A DNA stretch of 64,000 nt from Cryptomeria japonica (GCF_030272615.1 NC_081412.1:97091796-97155795), one strand, 5' to 3'. Shown: positions 1 to 11,949, numbered from the stretch's first letter. Numbers and translations: made by a program. Notes: generated from the letters alone by a model not told the origin.

Positions 1-2361
1 TTGCTAAACTCCATTCTGATACAAAGTAGGATCCTAAACCACATCATCATTAGTTTTGCTTCATTATTTTATCCTATTGGAAGTTTCCTGGCCTCAACCA
101 TTAGGATCTTGCCCTCATGATTTTTGAGTAAGCAACTAGCTCTAGATGAGCTTGTGTTAGCCCTAGTGGCTCCATTGAAGTTGAGTTTGATCCAACCCAT
201 GTTTGGTGGAATCCATTAGACATTTGCTCTTGGATCGTAGGGTGGGTCAACTTGTTGAGACTCATAAATAGAGGATAGGTATGCTAGTTTTATTTTATAT
301 ATATTATTTATCTTTTTAATGTTTATTTATATAAATTTAATTTATGTAGTGAAAAATTATTTTATTTTATTTACCAAATGATTTTTCTACAATGGCAACA
401 CAAAGTGGATGTACATAAAATCTACTTTTTTATGAAGGAAATCCTTATCCTTTTTTTTAATATAAAATAAATTTTTAATATTGATAAAATATTTACAATT
501 TAAATCTGACAGATATTTATACTAAAACATTCTGATATAATAAATACTAGCATACCTATATTTTATAAAATTTATGTAATCTACACACAGAGAGATCAAT
601 TTTCAAAATATATAACATCCATTTATAAATAAATCACTAAATTCACTATTAAAGGCTATCAAGAATTAGGTAACTATTGTCATTTTTAGAACTATGCTCT
701 AGCTTCATGTCTTATGATAAAGAAATTGTGTGCATCTTTCCATTTCAAAATTTAAATAGGTTGTTGAAAATTAATTTCTTGTGGATTAATAATATGATAA
801 GAAAGCCCTCTTAAGAGAAATAAAGAATACTACACTTCGGAAAGTATTAAATTATTTGATTAAATATTAATTGAAATTAAAAAAATCTTCAATTCAATTT
901 AAAGAAAGCTCAACTTTTTTTGTTCATTCGCAAAAATCTTGTACTATATTTAAAACCTAAAATTATATTTATACTCCACCAATCCATAAAAATAATACAT
1001 ATGAAATAAGTAAAAAAATAAGGAAAGATTTTGAAGGGCATGTACAACCTTTGAGTTGAAGAATGAATTTAGGAAAAAAAATATATTAGCATCACTTTGG
1101 CTATTGCCACTTACTGCACACTTGCAATATGCAAATATCTACACAAAGGGACTAGTTGGCCCAATGCTCTCTCTTGCAATAAACAATAACAAATTTGGAA
1201 GATATTATTGAGACATATTGAGAGCCTATTCTTTACCATCTCCTTTAAATTATCTCCAAATTCTTATGTTACCATGGCTCATGAATGCAACATACCTAAG
1301 TTCCATAATCCCTCTTATATCAAAATAGTCTTCACCATCCTCAAAATCTTTGAAGAATTACAATTGAAAGTATTATGCAACCTAATATACATGAATGCTT
1401 TGTGACTTAATGGGTTCCTCGGTTTTAAATTGCATGCCATCATCACCTAGAGACCAAGAGTTAACCACAAACTCTATAGAAAATGAAAAACTCGCAACTA
1501 TTAAAAAAACTAACTAGACAAAGACTACACCAAATCCATTATAAGAGGAAAACATGAGAGAGGACATAGTGAAAGCAACAAAAAGGGTAGGTCTAAAAAA
1601 ATGTTAAACACTCAAATCAAATGCAAAACTAGACTTATACCTTTAATACTCCTTAGATTAAGCTAGAAATGGAGGCACCCTTCTCCATTTTATTTGCTCT
1701 TTGGACTTTTAAAGATGTGGATTACTCTCCTTTTGTTGCACAACAAGGTATCAATTTGGCAACATAAGGTTAGCATAAATTGTTGGTTATAGAATGGAGG
1801 AGACTCCAATTTATAGATTTTTGGATTTGAAATGGACGGTTAGGATTGAAAGTTGATGGAGGGATATGATTAAATGTGAGGAGATGAGGTGGCTTGGATT
1901 CATAGTTGTGTGACAAGTGTCACAAAGTGGAGGATTTTGGGAAGAACACTTGTCATGGGGAAGAGAGCAATGTGTGCTCATACATGTGTGAGCACATCTT
2001 GGGAAGAACAAGAGAGTGACAAGTGGAAGCAAAAGTGGCAAAGTGGAAGAAGGGTGGAAATGAGGAAATGACAAGTGTGTGAAAAAGGAAAGTGTAGGGT
2101 GGCTCTATGGGGAAGAGCATCCTTGCACATGTATGAACACCCTTGGTCAAAGAGTGAGGTGAAGGCTTGAAAATGACTTGTGCATGCAAGACATTTTAAG
2201 AGGGGTATCACATGTGGACCTAGAGGTAGGTAAGGTGAATTAAAAATAAGAGAAAATGATAATGAGGATTAAGCTATGATTAATTAGCTTGATGAGTGGG
2301 GTTAGTGGGAGGATTTATAGGAATCTAGGATGATAGTTGATTAACTAATGTGGCTTACATA
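1..2361. other. AT-rich intergenic DNA, no gene seen
   Basis: No ORF here has recognisable motifs; the short ORFs look like chance. Between about 1890 and 2170 the base composition changes to G/A-rich on the + strand, and a TGACAAGTG word recurs (near 1911, 2017 and 2069). A perfect palindrome, TGTGACA-AG-TGTCACA, lies at 1909-1924, and an imperfect one (GTGCTCATACATGTGTGAGCAC) lies near 1975. This may be a relic of a repeat, but no boundaries can be set. Confidence 0.5.
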
Positions 2362-2800
2362 GGGGTCCCATGGAGGGGGCTTAAGCTCTATTTTTAAGGA
2401 AGAGGTGGTCCCATGGAAAAAATATTTTTTTGCTACGGGATTATTTGGAATCTTTTCCTAAAAAGTAGAGCCCCTACTTTTTAGGCATGAAAATTTAAGC
2501 TGGTGAAAATGGGGTGGGGCTAGAAATTGCCACCAGCTTAGGAATATATTATGCCATTTAACAATCATATGAATTTTAGAAGAAAAACTAAATTTATTTA
2601 CTACTAGTTTATTTAAATTTAGAAGTTTAAACTAAAGTTGATCTGCACAACAAGGTTCATGTTATCCTTAAATTTAGGAGCTTAACTTTTTAACCTGAAG
2701 TGCAAAACAAAATCCATGGGACTACCAGCTTTAAAATTATCCTAAAAAAGCTAAGCAGCTCCAGCTCTATTTTTTAGGAAACCCTCCTCCATGGGACCCC
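2362..2800. mobile_element. Non-autonomous TIR element, about 439 bp
   Basis: The left end reads GGGGTCCCATGGAGG (from 2362) and the right end is its exact reverse complement, CCTCCATGGGACCCC (to 2800), giving 15-bp perfect terminal inverted repeats. Similarity continues inward on both sides (GCTCTATTTTTAAGG against CCTAAAAAATAGAGC, imperfect). Inside, 2457-2485 is a perfect 12-bp hairpin (CCTAAAAAGTAG, 5-nt loop, CTACTTTTTAGG). There is no coding potential. A clear target-site duplication was not found, so the superfamily is not assigned. A MITE-like DNA transposon derivative is the simplest reading. Confidence 0.55.
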
Positions 2801-4009
2801 AGCTGTTAATTGATTAATGCGCTAAAGTGTAGTTCTATTTATTAAAATAAATCACTTTGGTAAGAAGGGAATATAATTAATAAATTAATTATATTTGATG
2901 GGGGCGTAATTAATTGATTAAAATTTAATTAATTATTTGTAAAGGCTAAATAGGCTAACATAATTAATAAAAAATAATTATGTTATAAGGATAATTAGTT
3001 AAATAACATTTAATTAAATCTTAGGTGTCTATACATAATATCTAATAGCCATCCTTGCACTTACAAAATTGATTTGAGATACAAAGTACAAACTCAATTT
3101 ACAAATATTTGTTACACATGCATGATACTAGGTTGTGATTTTCTCAATATGTTAGAGTAATCATTCATTCAAAAATCAATGGAGACTTGCCGGTTGAATT
3201 TGAAGCCATTATTTTATCCTCATCCTGTGTTTTGCATTTCACATTTTGTAAGTAAAAAGAGGCAGTGGAAGCCATTGCCATTTTTGATTGGATGAGAAGA
3301 AAATAACACTCTTATTTTGACTTTTCATTTAGATGATATGTATTAGAAAAAAATATGTAAAAAATGTAGATAGATATCATTATTAAAATAAAATAATAAA
3401 AATATTTTATTTGTTCATTATTCTATTAAAAATTATTCTATTTTAATTGATATTGGGTTATTATGATAATTAATGTTTACGTCGAAGGCGTTCCCTATGT
3501 GAACTTTACAAGCTCAATTAGACGATCCACGATTGATATCATCTTAGAGGCTTGCAAGATGATTGAAACATTTACAACCATTAGATGTTAAAGCAACATA
3601 AATACCACAAAATTTTATTTAACTTAGATTTTTGTTTAAAAACCATTTCATTTGATAAAATACAATGCTTTTTTAAATTAGATACATAAATTCTTTTTTA
3701 TTTTAAATTGATTTTCTTGTTAAAAGTAAATTTTTAAATAAAATAAAATGGTTTTTAGTGAATATATATCTATTTAGTATTTGATATATTTAATTTTATT
3801 TAGTTTCCTAATCATTTAAAATTTCTAATATGAAATGATTTGCATACAAAAAAGAATAAATTATAATTGAAAGTTAGTTCTAAATCTAGACTTTTGTCTT
3901 TACCTTATTTTAAAATTATAATTAGTCATTGTTGATTTATTTTTTATTAGAATTTTTTTTTTTTAATAAGATTTTTTATTAGAAATTTAATTTATTTGTA
4001 TTAAATAAT
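2801..4009. other. AT-rich DNA, nothing recognised
   Basis: Very AT-rich sequence, including short TTAATTAAT-type runs near 2870-3020. No coding or structural signal was seen. Confidence 0.5.
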
Positions 4010-4280
4010 AAATCTTTATGAATTTATTTTTTTTGATTGGTAATTTTGATATATTGATTTTCAAAAATAGCTACATTCTTCCAGGGCCGTTCAAATTTCA
4101 ACATCAGCCCAAATTTTCAGTTCGAACCTACTATGCAAAGTTCCAACAAACCGGAAATAGAAGTAAAAACAGTACTGTGCATTCATGCACGAAATATTAC
4201 AGTCATCCATAAATGTTGTTTTTAAAAAAAAAACCATATAAGCATAAAGCAAAAAAATAGATTTTTGGCACTGTGATCGC

Positions 4281-4976
4281 TCAATCTAAATCGCTCTGGT
4301 TCAGCTTCTTCACCTCCTCATCAGCAATCCCTGCCAAAGCTTTCCCTTTGGCTGCTTTAGTCTTCATCTTCGGAATGCAATCCAAGTTCCCAAAGTCTGG
4401 GTCACCTTCGAGGCTTGCTAGGAACTAGACCGCTCTCCCCTCCTCGAACCGATCACGAAGCTCTCTTCCCACCTCCATGCGCGCCACCACCTTGAGTGCC
4501 TTTAGGACCTCGTCTGTTCGTATCAACTTGACACATAGCTTCATGGCTTCCCAGCCAATACGAGCTCATTCCCTGCATTTCTCCTTTAAACGATTCTCCG
4601 GTCCTCTGACAAACAGTAGTATCTCCTCCTCTGCCTCTCCTTCCCGAATACGAATTCCGATCTGAGGGATCACCCATTCCAGGATGGAATCAAGATTGAT
4701 CAAGTAGTCCCCATCAACAAAGTTTTTCATTGTAAGCTTGACTTTCTCCACTTCGGGTTCAAATTCGCAAGCCCAGGCCATTATCAAAGAGTAGACCTCC
4801 ATGTTTGTCCTGTACCTGAAATGGATATGCACCAATTCCTCCCCCAGCATTAGCCAAGCCGCACTCCACAACTTTTCTTCCTTATATTTAAAAAGGCCTT
4901 GCATTCGTTTGTCCAACACCATTCCCAAAAAAGGGACCAATTTCTTCTCTATTCTAAGAGTGAAATTAGCCTCCAT
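4281..4976 (-). pseudogene. Second ORF of retroposon A (MEANF protein), unknown
   Basis: An ORF of about 230 codons runs from ATG at 4976 to TGA at 4281, interrupted in frame by TGA near 4564 and TAG near 4427. It begins MEANFTLRIEKKLVPFLG, contains HFRYRTNMEVYSLIMAW around residues 53-69, an acidic stretch (REGEAEEEILLFV), and a lysine-rich C-terminus ending VKKLNQSDLD. I do not recognise the family. A homologous but more decayed version follows the RNase H domain of retroposon B, sharing MEANF, a similar-length spacer, then FHYRTN and an LAW motif. The link to RNase H is therefore real and not a chance neighbour. It lacks CCHC knuckles, RT motifs or a signal peptide. Confidence 0.55.
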
Positions 4977-5298
4977 TGGACATACTCAAACCCTGTTAAT
5001 ACCAAAAAACTAAACTGCAGAGACACAACAAACCTTCATTAATCCGATTTTTAACTAATACATTACTCAAAATTCAAAATAGTTATAAATCCGCCGTCAT
5101 TTACGACGAGACATAAATACATAATCTGTGATATTAATGGAAAGATATTCCACAACAAATTTACTACCCACCGCCATTGTCTCGAACAAATACTTCGTGC
5201 TTTTGAACTGCCACATTAATTACGATGCCTATGATAGTGAGTACTCGTCCTTGCGAGTTGTCTTGCGTGCTTACTGGTTTTGTGCTTCTCGGACTGCA

Positions 5299-5826
5299 TT
5301 AATTCCACTTCCATACTCTGCCATTTCCCGTCCACCACTTTGCCACTTGGCATGTCATATCACATCCAATATTGGAGAGGAGGTCTGCCACTGCATTGGC
5401 ACCTCTCCTGACATGGGAGACCCGAAAATCCTTAAAGGAGGTGAGTTTTTCTCGTATTATCTCCACCCAATGAGATAGTTTCCATGAGGGGGTGTTACCC
5501 TTCGCTATTGTGTTGATCACAACTTGGGAATCCCCTTCTAGGTGCACTTTTGGTACTTTCATGTTTATGGCCAATTTCATGGCCATTAGTGTCGCATGTG
5601 CTTCAGCTTCGTTATTTGTCCCATTCTAAAGTCGTCGGGCCCCCTTGAATAGGATAACCCCTTTATCATTTCTTGCGACTACTCCCACTCCTAAGATTCC
5701 TGGGTTTCCCCTAGAAGCCTCGTCAAAGTTTATTTTAATCCAGTCCTTAGTAGGCGGTTCCCATTTGACCTCTTCTTTTGCTGATTCTGAAAGGGGATTA
5801 ACCCTCCGGGACCCATTAACGAGTTA
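5299..5826 (-). pseudogene. RNase H-like domain (RVT_3 type), decayed
   Basis: Reading from 5826 leftwards the translation shows WIKINFD followed by ASRGNPG, the hallmark of the plant-type RNase H fold seen in non-LTR elements. Next come NNEAEAHATLMAMKLA, the LEGDSQVVI strand carrying a catalytic Asp, and VSHVRRGANAVADLLS near the C-terminus. An in-frame TAG sits between RRL and NGTNNEAE at about 5627. The acidic residues in INFD, NNEAE, EGDS and NAVAD match the usual catalytic positions. In the family this domain removes RNA from RNA:DNA hybrids; here it is not attached to any RT. The ORF begins almost at the 5' edge of the insertion. Confidence 0.75.
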
Positions 5827-5842
5827 AAATCTTTATGAATTT

Positions 5843-6577
5843 TTAAAATTATAATTTATTATAATTTTAAATTTAAATTATTTGTATTAGATAATAAATG
5901 TTTATGAATTTTAAAAAATTATAATTTATTATAATTTTAAAGTTAAATGTAAGCTTAAAAAATATTGTGGTGATTTGATTAATAATTTTTGATCCAATAA
6001 TACTTAATCTCGCATAGAAATGAAATTGTACTTAAAAGTACTTAAAATATATATTATTAAATCCAAATTTATAATAACCCTAACCATAACACTTATAATA
6101 CTTAATTATGGTTTAATTCTAGCCCAGGATGCACACATAACCAATTTAAAAAGAAATAATCGTAATTATAGTTAAGTTATTAGAACAATATAATATCTAA
6201 AGATGTGATCTAAATAATGCAAGAACATACCCTAACTAACTACATTATGCATCATTTAAGATATGATAAATCTTAAGGTTAGGATATGCATTGTGATTCA
6301 ATTAATGTTAACGATGTTTGTAATCTATTAATTATACTTTTTAGGTACATGTTTTATTAATATTTTAGATCTAATAAATTTAAAAAAACATACTTTTATT
6401 TTTATTTAGCTACTTTTCAATTTAAAATATTTATTATAATAAAGAAATTTAAAGTGTTATATTTATTAATATTTTGATTTTTGTATATTTTGACTTTGCA
6501 TTTAGTTTATTCTATTTTATTTATTTATTTTAGATTTAAGTTTGAAATTTATTTTTTAATTATTTATGTCTTTTAAT
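5843..6577. other. AT-rich DNA with a short tandem repeat
   Basis: Two copies of a segment of about 70 bp, with the core TTATGAATTTT...AAATTATAATTTATTATAATTTTAAA, lie at 5833-5872 and about 5903-5943. The first overlaps the target-site duplication of retroposon A, so the retroposon landed in this repeat; a third related piece lies at 3990-4025. The rest is AT-rich with no gene. Confidence 0.5.
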
Positions 6578-6589
6578 AAAATTGCAAAT

Positions 6590-8330
6590 TGGTCTAAAAT
6601 GTATCTGGAGGGAGGTCACCTCTTTTTACATTAACTATACCAAAGGAAAAGGTGGTTCAGCCATTCTCCTTAGCCCTAAATGGGCCAGCAATCTAGTTAA
6701 CTGGGGTCAATCCCCCTGTGCTAGAGCTATATGGGTCTCCATTCAAATGGGGAACCAGAAATTTGGAATTTGCTCCATATATGACCTGAATGACTACAGG
6801 GAAAGAGGCGAACTTTGGAACTAGCTAGCTGTAATACCCTAAAAATGGTCATCTAAACCATGAGCCCATAATCTCGACAACGTCACCAAAGTCCTAACCA
6901 AAGGCAATTAAATCAATCTTGAGCACACAATTAATTCTTTAATCATCAAATGTCACATGGCAAAATCAATCACTCAATATTAATTAAATATTTATTTAAT
7001 TAATTAAATCATTCCAAGTAAATCATTTTAAATAATTACCTTATTTATTTTATTAAATATCCTAGCATATTTAATTAAATAAATCAATTTGCCATTAAAT
7101 CATCAAAAAGAGGAATTAATTTAATTAAATAAATCAATTGAGCACAAATCTTCAAAAATGGAAATAAATCAAAAAAGGAATTAATTGACCAAGAAAGGAA
7201 TTAATTGAGAAAAGAAATCAATTGGAAACAATATTGAAAAAACAAAATAAAAATTGATAAATAATCTCAAAGAAAGCAATTAAAACAATTAAATATTAAA
7301 ATTGAATGAAATAGATAATAAATCAGTTTTTTCCTGATTTTATCTTGATTTTAGTTCAATTTCCTTTAAGTCAGTTTTTTCTTGATTTAATCTTAATTTT
7401 AGTTCAATTTCCTTTAAAATTGAGAAAAGCATCCAATCACATCAATTCACCTGGATTGTGCTTCCTCTTGGAAAATCTTGACCGCTCATCATCATTTGAT
7501 CTCAACCGTTGGTTTCTTTATGAATTTTCTATAAATTCGGGCTCATTCTCATTCAAAAAGAGTCTAGAGAATATATTGTTATTATACTGTTTTTGCTCTA
7601 GGATTTCATTGAGATATTGCATATTAATTGTTTCAAATTGATTAAATCATTTAGTTTAATATTGCAAAAATATTGTTAGATTAATATTGCATCCATCTAG
7701 CATTCATCATGTTCATATAGATAAAATCCTTCGTCTTGATGTTGTCTAGTCACTGGTATTGCTTATAATCTGAGAGCAATCTTATACTCGCATCTTTTAG
7801 AAGGCAATGGGTCGATTTGTTATGGTTTATTATTCATTGATTATATCTGATTAACCATGCATGCAATGACTTGATTGAAGTGTTGTGCTTACAGATACAA
7901 GTTCACTTTTCACACACACACTAGCAACTCTAGAGGATATCCCTTGGATTATTAGGGGAGACTTCAATATGGTGGAATCTCCCAGTGATAAAAAGGAGGC
8001 AATACATTTGAGTGGAAAGGAATAGAAAGGCTTCAATGGGATAGAATGATCAATAAACTGCACCTGTTTGACCCTATTGCGGGGAAGGAAGACAATTTGA
8101 ACACTATATGGTACACCTGGTGCAATTATCAGCAACTGAATAAAAGGATATATTGCAGGTTGGACAGATTCTACCTCAATAAAGCCCACTTTGTGATAAA
8201 CAAAGGCCCCTGTGGTGACCACTACATTGTTTCCCCATACACCCTATCTAACCACCACCCAATAATTATGGGAATTGACCTTTCCCCAATGGCCCCCCCT
8301 CCCCCTCAAGGGCCTCTTCATTTATCCTAA
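6590..8330 (+). pseudogene. LINE endonuclease domain, split by a solo LTR
   Basis: The first half (to 6824) reads through KGKGGSAILLSPKW and RAIWVSIQMGNQ to ELWN, then TAG. The reading resumes at 7921 with LATLEDIPWIIRGDFNMVESPSDK, the GDFN motif of the exonuclease-endonuclease-phosphatase family. It continues through RLDRFYLN and ends near SNHHPIIM, the SDH-like C-terminal histidine motif (here SNHH). Excluding the solo LTR and one copy of its duplication restores continuity of the domain order. In the family this enzyme nicks the target DNA to prime reverse transcription. A frameshift near 8000 separates GDFN from the downstream half. Confidence 0.75.
6825..7925 (+). mobile_element. Solo LTR (1,091 bp) inserted in the LINE
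   Basis: The LTR runs from TGTAATACCC at 6830 to CACACACACA at 7920, so it has TG...CA ends. It is flanked by a perfect 5-bp target duplication, CTAGC (6825-6829 and 7921-7925), which is the expected size for LTR retrotransposons. There is no primer binding site, polypurine tract or internal region, so recombination between two LTRs removed the rest. It interrupts the LINE endonuclease reading frame and is therefore younger than the LINE. The TGTAATACCC start resembles Gypsy-type LTRs seen elsewhere in the window. Confidence 0.85.
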
Positions 8331-8460
8331 ACACTAGGCTTCTGGAAGATGAAGACCTCTGCTCTGCCCTGGCCTTTATCAGACTTTTTAACTAAAAGGA
8401 TAGGGTGCAGCCATCCTATCTTGATGCCTGGAATGCAAACATTAAAACACGAACCATACT

Positions 8461-11268
8461 TTGTCAAACAGTGGGCAAAAAAAGGCCAAGGATGCCAGGA
8501 GGGTTGAAAGACTTCTCCAAGAGGATCTATGTAATGCAGAAATGAATCTTCAAAACTCTCTGAATGATGACAACCTCACCTACACTCTGACGTCAATCAA
8601 AGACCATCTCAGGAAGTTTCAGAACCAGAAAATTAAAGGGTTGAAAACCAGGGCCAAACTAAATTGGTTGGACTCAGGGGACAAGGGCTCCAAATTCTTT
8701 TTTCACATGCTCAAAGTTAAAGAGGCTAAAGTCAACATCAACACTGTATGGGACAATAATACTCACATCACAGACTCCCAGGAGATCCTGCAATTCTTCT
8801 CCCTCTATTATCAAAAGCTTTTCGCCTCTAAGGAAGTAAGTGAAGAACACAGACAAGCTAGAGTCCTTATTTAGCAATTCACCCCAACAAAAATTAATGA
8901 GGAAGACTATGAGGTTTTGGGAAGCCCTATTACAAAAGAAGAAATAGTCATGGCTATCTCCTCTATGGGAAATGACTGGTCCCCTGGTCCAGATGGATTC
9001 CCAGTGGAGTTCTATAAGAAAAATATGAAATGGATTGTGGATGACCTCCATGCCCTATATTTGGAGGCTATTTCCAAAGGAACTCTTGGTAAAGAAATCA
9101 ATCAAGGGCTTATCAAACTCATCCCCAAAGAGGGAGACAAGACTTTGGTCAAGAATTGGAGGCCTATAACGCTACTAAATGTATCTTACAAAATATTAGC
9201 TAAAGTAGTAGCAAACAGGTTAATCAAAATACTACCTAAGATTATCAGCCCTACCCAGACAGGTTTTGTGAAAGGCAGGTTTATCCTTGAGAACTTGGTG
9301 ACCTGCTGGGAATCTCTAGATTGGGCCAAAGCCTCCGGTCAAAATGGGGTTATGTTATTAATGGACTTCGAGAAGGCATATGATAGGATAGAATGGGGAT
9401 TCATTACACAGATGCTAGACAGTCTGGGCTTCCCAGACTCCTTTTGCAGGACTGTTAAGACACTTCTCACTGATGCCAATGCAATTGTGGAAGTAAACAG
9501 ACTAAAATCTGATAACATTATTCTATCTAGATCAATTAGGCAGGGGTGCCCTCTTGCCTCGACCCTGTTTGTCCTGGCTGCGGATGCTATGCACTACATA
9601 CTAAAAGACTGTAGCTTATCTCATAAGGTCAAAGGAATAAAACTCCCTAACAAAGAAGATGTCATCAATATACAGTTTGTAGGTGACACAACTATTCTCT
9701 TCTCCCTAGAAGAGGAGAATCTATCACACCTTCAAAATATAGAGATATTCTGCAAAGCATCAGGCAGTAGAATTGCCCTCCACAAATCTACCTTGTTAGG
9801 ATGGTTTGATGCCCCTCCTATCTGGCTGGCTAAGTTTGATCTAAAGTGGGGAGGCCCAGATACCATCATTAGATACCTGGGAATCCCTTTCTCTATCTCT
9901 CCGAACCTGAAAGAAATGTGGGAATGGTTCAGAAATAAAGTTGATAAGAAACTCACCAAGTGAAATCAAAACTTCCTTTCCTTGGTAGGCTGCTATCAGG
10001 TATGCCAAAAACTGCTATCTTCCTATAACGTATACTGCTCCTCAGCCTGGTTATTCAATAATTATCAGTTCAACTACATTCAAAAACAGATCAGGAACTT
10101 CCTCTGGTCAAATGGAAAAGGCAAAAAGAAACAACATGCAGTTAAATGGGATTGGTGTATCAGATCTAAGACTCAGGGAGGTATTGGCCTCAAAGACCTC
10201 AAATTTCAAGGAATAGCCCTGGTAGCCAAATGGAATTGTAAAGCAATGGATGGCAATGAACCCTGGAAAGTGCTTATTAGAAACAATATCCAATGCTCCA
10301 CCCCAAAATCAAGTAAAAAATGGAAGAACCTACCCATCAGTGATCTGATTGTTGGGAGTTTCGAGGTCTCCCCTGTAGGGTCATAAGTCTTCAAATCAAT
10401 ATGGAAAGCCTGGAACCATGTTAGGAAATTTATTAGCAATAAAGACATAACAGATAAGGAAGGAACCCTTAATTTGAAAAGGTCCATTTGGTGGAATGTT
10501 CTGCACAATGGAAAACAACTTGCCTATCTTCAAGGATGCTCTGCCCTGAAATGGCACAACCTAGGGCTAGTCTCATTTGAACACATTCTGAAGGATGACA
10601 CCCTGATCTCCTGGGAATCTCTTAGCTCTAAATTCAACCTCCCCCTCTCCCAGGCCAGAACCTACTCCGTCCTTAAATCTGCACTGGCCCCCATCCTACC
10701 TGCTCCTTCCCCCACCTCCCCCCCCTTAACCTCCCTTTGCTGGATAAATGGCTCCCCCCTCTTGCAAATCAAAGCCAAAATGATCTACTTTGTCCTTAAT
10801 GATTTTGGAGTTATCCTTGACCACTTTCACGGCTCCTGGGACTCCTTGCTCTGGCGCTCTGCCCTCTCGAGATTCTGGTCTTCCCCGACTGAGCCAAAGA
10901 AGAAATTTTTTGCTTAGAGGCTCCTACTGCATAAACTACCTCTTAAAGACCTCAACAGAGACCCCTTGCTATGCAAACTCTGTCGCATCCCTGAATCTAT
11001 TTACCACATCTTTTTTGGTTGTCATTTTGCTAGAGAAATCTGGAATCTGTTTGGGATCTCACTTGATAACAACTATTTTTCTATTGAAGAGATGGTACTT
11101 GGTTATATTAGAGGTGGCAAGAAACATGCTAATCTTTTCTGGTCTGCTCTCTCTTTGGAAATTATGTTGATCATTTGGAAATATAGAAATGATGATGTGT
11201 TTAATGGAAAGAGTAGGAACCTCACTGAGTCTCTTAGGAGACTCATTTTTTACCTTATCGCTATGTAG
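8461..11268 (+). pseudogene. LINE reverse transcriptase and zf-RVT region, decayed
   Basis: Motifs in order: KLNWLDSGDKGSKFFF; WSPGPDGFPVEFYK; LIPKEGDKTLVKNWRPITLLNVSYKI (written in parts across 9110-9200); TGFVKGRFI; MDFEKAYDRIEW; SIRQGCPLA; then FVGDTTILF at 9676-9702, where the family has FADD. The second catalytic aspartate is kept but the first is Gly, so the enzyme is dead. A Cys/His region, LCKLCRIPESIYHIFFGCHF, lies near 10965-11027. Internal stops: TAG 8872, TGA 9961, TAA 10384, TAG 10915, TAG 11266. No RNase H domain follows. Confidence 0.85.
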
Positions 11269-11274
11269 GTCATA

Positions 11275-11619
11275 GTGGTACTAAGAATAGAGGAGGACAA
11301 ATTTGATAGGTGGTTAAAGAACGACTCCACTCTAGTCTTTATAAGAGAACTCTCACATGGCTTCACATGGGACCGCATGGGAAGCAACAAAACTCATTTT
11401 GAACAAGGGCTGATGAGATTCATGCAAGAGTTGGAGGCACGACAACAGAGAGAAGACTTCACAGAGCTAGAGTTGGAAGGACTTCCCTCTCACCCTTACA
11501 GAGATCAATTTGCTGAAGGAAATGTAGTGGTTTGGTGCGAAGGAGAACTAGGTTGGACTGCATGGATCCCCCTGATGGGCGACAACAATAATCCTGCTTC
11601 CTCCTATGTTTTCAGTTAG
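11275..11619 (+). pseudogene. LINE C-terminal ORF, 114 residues
   Basis: An open stretch follows the RT region in a closely spaced frame after the TAG at 11266. It contains FDRWLKNDSTLVFI, a charged helix-like segment (QELEARQQREDFTELELEG), and WCEGELGWTAWIP near the end, closing with TAG at 11617. I do not recognise a domain. Its position between zf-RVT and the poly-A tail makes it the C-terminal part of the LINE ORF2 or a small third ORF. Confidence 0.5.
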
Positions 11620-11949
11620 CTGTTCCCCCCTTGATGATGGGACGCGTCTATCTTTTTGTAAAATTTTGTAATCAACTCCTATCTAAATGGTTGTATATCG
11701 GTTATCGAACTCTTGCCTGGTTTAGCTATGGCATCTCATGCTTCAACTCTATAGTCTGGCTGTGTGGTTTCCAGCCCAAACTTTCAAATTTTGCATCTGC
11801 TGTTTTTATGATGCTTAATACAAAAAAAATTACAAATAATAATTAAAATTTATTAAAGTTAATTTAATTTATAATAATTTTTCTTATTTAAATTCTAATT
11901 TATTTTAGAACAGTTATATTTTGAAATTTTCTTTTAATTTATATAATAC

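Larger units (their letters stand above)
4010..5842 (-). mobile_element. Retroposon A: RNase H plus second ORF, no RT
   Basis: A perfect 16-bp target-site duplication, AAATCTTTATGAATTT, flanks the insert (4010-4025 and 5827-5842). On the - strand the insert starts at about 5826 with ACTCGTTAATGGG and ends at 4026 with a short A run directly against the left duplication, as expected for LINE-type retroposition. It holds an RNase H domain (- strand, 5826 to 5299), then a linker of about 320 bp, then a second ORF starting MEANF (4976 to 4281). No reverse transcriptase or endonuclease is present. Retroposon B at 15265-17302 has the same start sequence and the same domain order. It could be a 5'-truncated LINE or a retrocopy of a host transcript; the shared 5' end argues against random truncation. 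Confidence 0.75.
6578..11838 (+). mobile_element. 5'-truncated LINE (non-LTR retrotransposon)
   Basis: A 12-bp target duplication with one mismatch (AAAATTGCAAAT at 6578-6589, AAAATTACAAAT at 11827-11838) brackets the element, and an A-rich tail (ACAAAAAAAA) precedes the right copy. The content in order is: endonuclease fragment, solo LTR inserted at 6830-7920, rest of the endonuclease, RT, a zf-RVT-like Cys/His region, and a 114-residue terminal ORF. The 5' end including ORF1 is missing, as usual for truncated L1-type elements. Six internal stops and a mutated RT catalytic motif show it is dead. It could still be a template for trans-mobilised copies of the same family elsewhere. Confidence 0.85.

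Noticed and set aside
1811-2211. Overlapping ORFs on both strands
   Set aside because: They reflect lack of stops in purine-rich DNA, and no frame has a recognisable protein.
4018-4212. 64-codon ORF on the + strand
   Set aside because: It spans the target duplication and 3' end of retroposon A on the opposite strand and shows no motif.
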